From positions 1-17,581 of the forward strand of contig NZ_LSJA01000208.1 in assembly GCF_001556515.1 (NCBI RefSeq): 17,581 bases of DNA, read 5' to 3'. This DNA is from Caulobacter sp. CCH9-E1. GTDB taxonomy: Bacteria > Pseudomonadota > Alphaproteobacteria > Caulobacterales > Caulobacteraceae. Below are positions 17,541 through 17,581 of this stretch, in pieces (positions within the stretch are counted from its first letter, which is position 1; each line of letters starts with the position of its first letter). Under the pieces are notes generated by a model. It made no database searches. It was not told where the DNA came from and was given only the letters and a program-made list of their open reading frames with translations. Both the position numbers and the translations under genes were made by a program.

Positions 17541-17581
17541 TCCTCCCCCCAGAGGGGGAGGAGGCCGAAGGCCGGAGGGGG
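17541..17581. repeat. GC-rich palindromic intergenic repeat, cut by window end
   Basis: TCCTCCCCC (17541-17549), loop CAGA, GGGGGAGGA (17554-17562) form a perfect 9-base stem. It is followed by GGCC-GAA-GGCC (17563-17573) and GGAGGGGG running off the end. The form resembles REP-like elements scattered between Caulobacter genes; only one copy is present here, so repeat status rests on recall of that pattern. Confidence 0.55.

Overview
The window is GC-rich DNA from an alphaproteobacterium, almost certainly Caulobacter or a close relative. The evidence is the divergent fliX / flgI-cheL-flbY flagellar block, an alphaproteobacterial LexA box (GTTC-N7-GTTC), GANTC sites of the CcrM type, a CtrA-like box and a one-cysteine DksA. 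No tRNA, rRNA, CRISPR array, insertion sequence or prophage gene was seen. Assignments come from reading motifs by eye, without database searches.

Layout. (1) 1-1254, minus: 5' part of trmFO (tRNA m5U54 methyltransferase), cut by the window edge and carrying an odd low-GC in-frame segment. (2) 1352-4996, plus: four consecutive paralogous polytopic membrane proteins of unknown function. (3) 8422-5004, minus: uvrA followed 8 nt later by a ClbS/DfsB-family gene, with a LexA box 79 nt upstream of uvrA; this looks like an SOS-controlled DNA-damage operon. (4) 8704-9957, plus: two near-identical single-pass small membrane proteins (53 and 49 aa) flanking a membrane-anchored gene broken by an apparent 1-nt frameshift, which ends in a strong terminator. 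(5) 9966-10430, minus: a DUF1203 protein. (6) 10567-14210, plus: a possible leader peptide overlapping an ABC-F ATPase gene, a DUF3422 membrane-anchored protein behind a LacI-type palindrome, and an ETF-beta lysine methyltransferase-like enzyme. (7) 14207-16153, minus: flbY, cheL and flgI, transcribed from a sigma-54-like promoter, divergent from (8) fliX at 16374-16808, plus, which has a CtrA-like box. (9) 17000-17428, plus: dksA with its own promoter and terminator, then a GC-rich palindromic repeat running off the end.

How the genes work together. The flagellar genes build and license the P ring and rod: FlgI forms the ring, CheL is a FlgJ-type rod-binding protein, FlbY resembles an accessory or chaperone, and FliX is the assembly checkpoint partner of FlbD. 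The intergenic control region carries signals for both directions. uvrA and the ClbS-like gene plausibly form one damage-response unit: excision of bulky lesions plus a protein whose best-known relative inactivates the DNA cross-linker colibactin. The least explained parts are the four-paralog membrane array and the small membrane protein pair.
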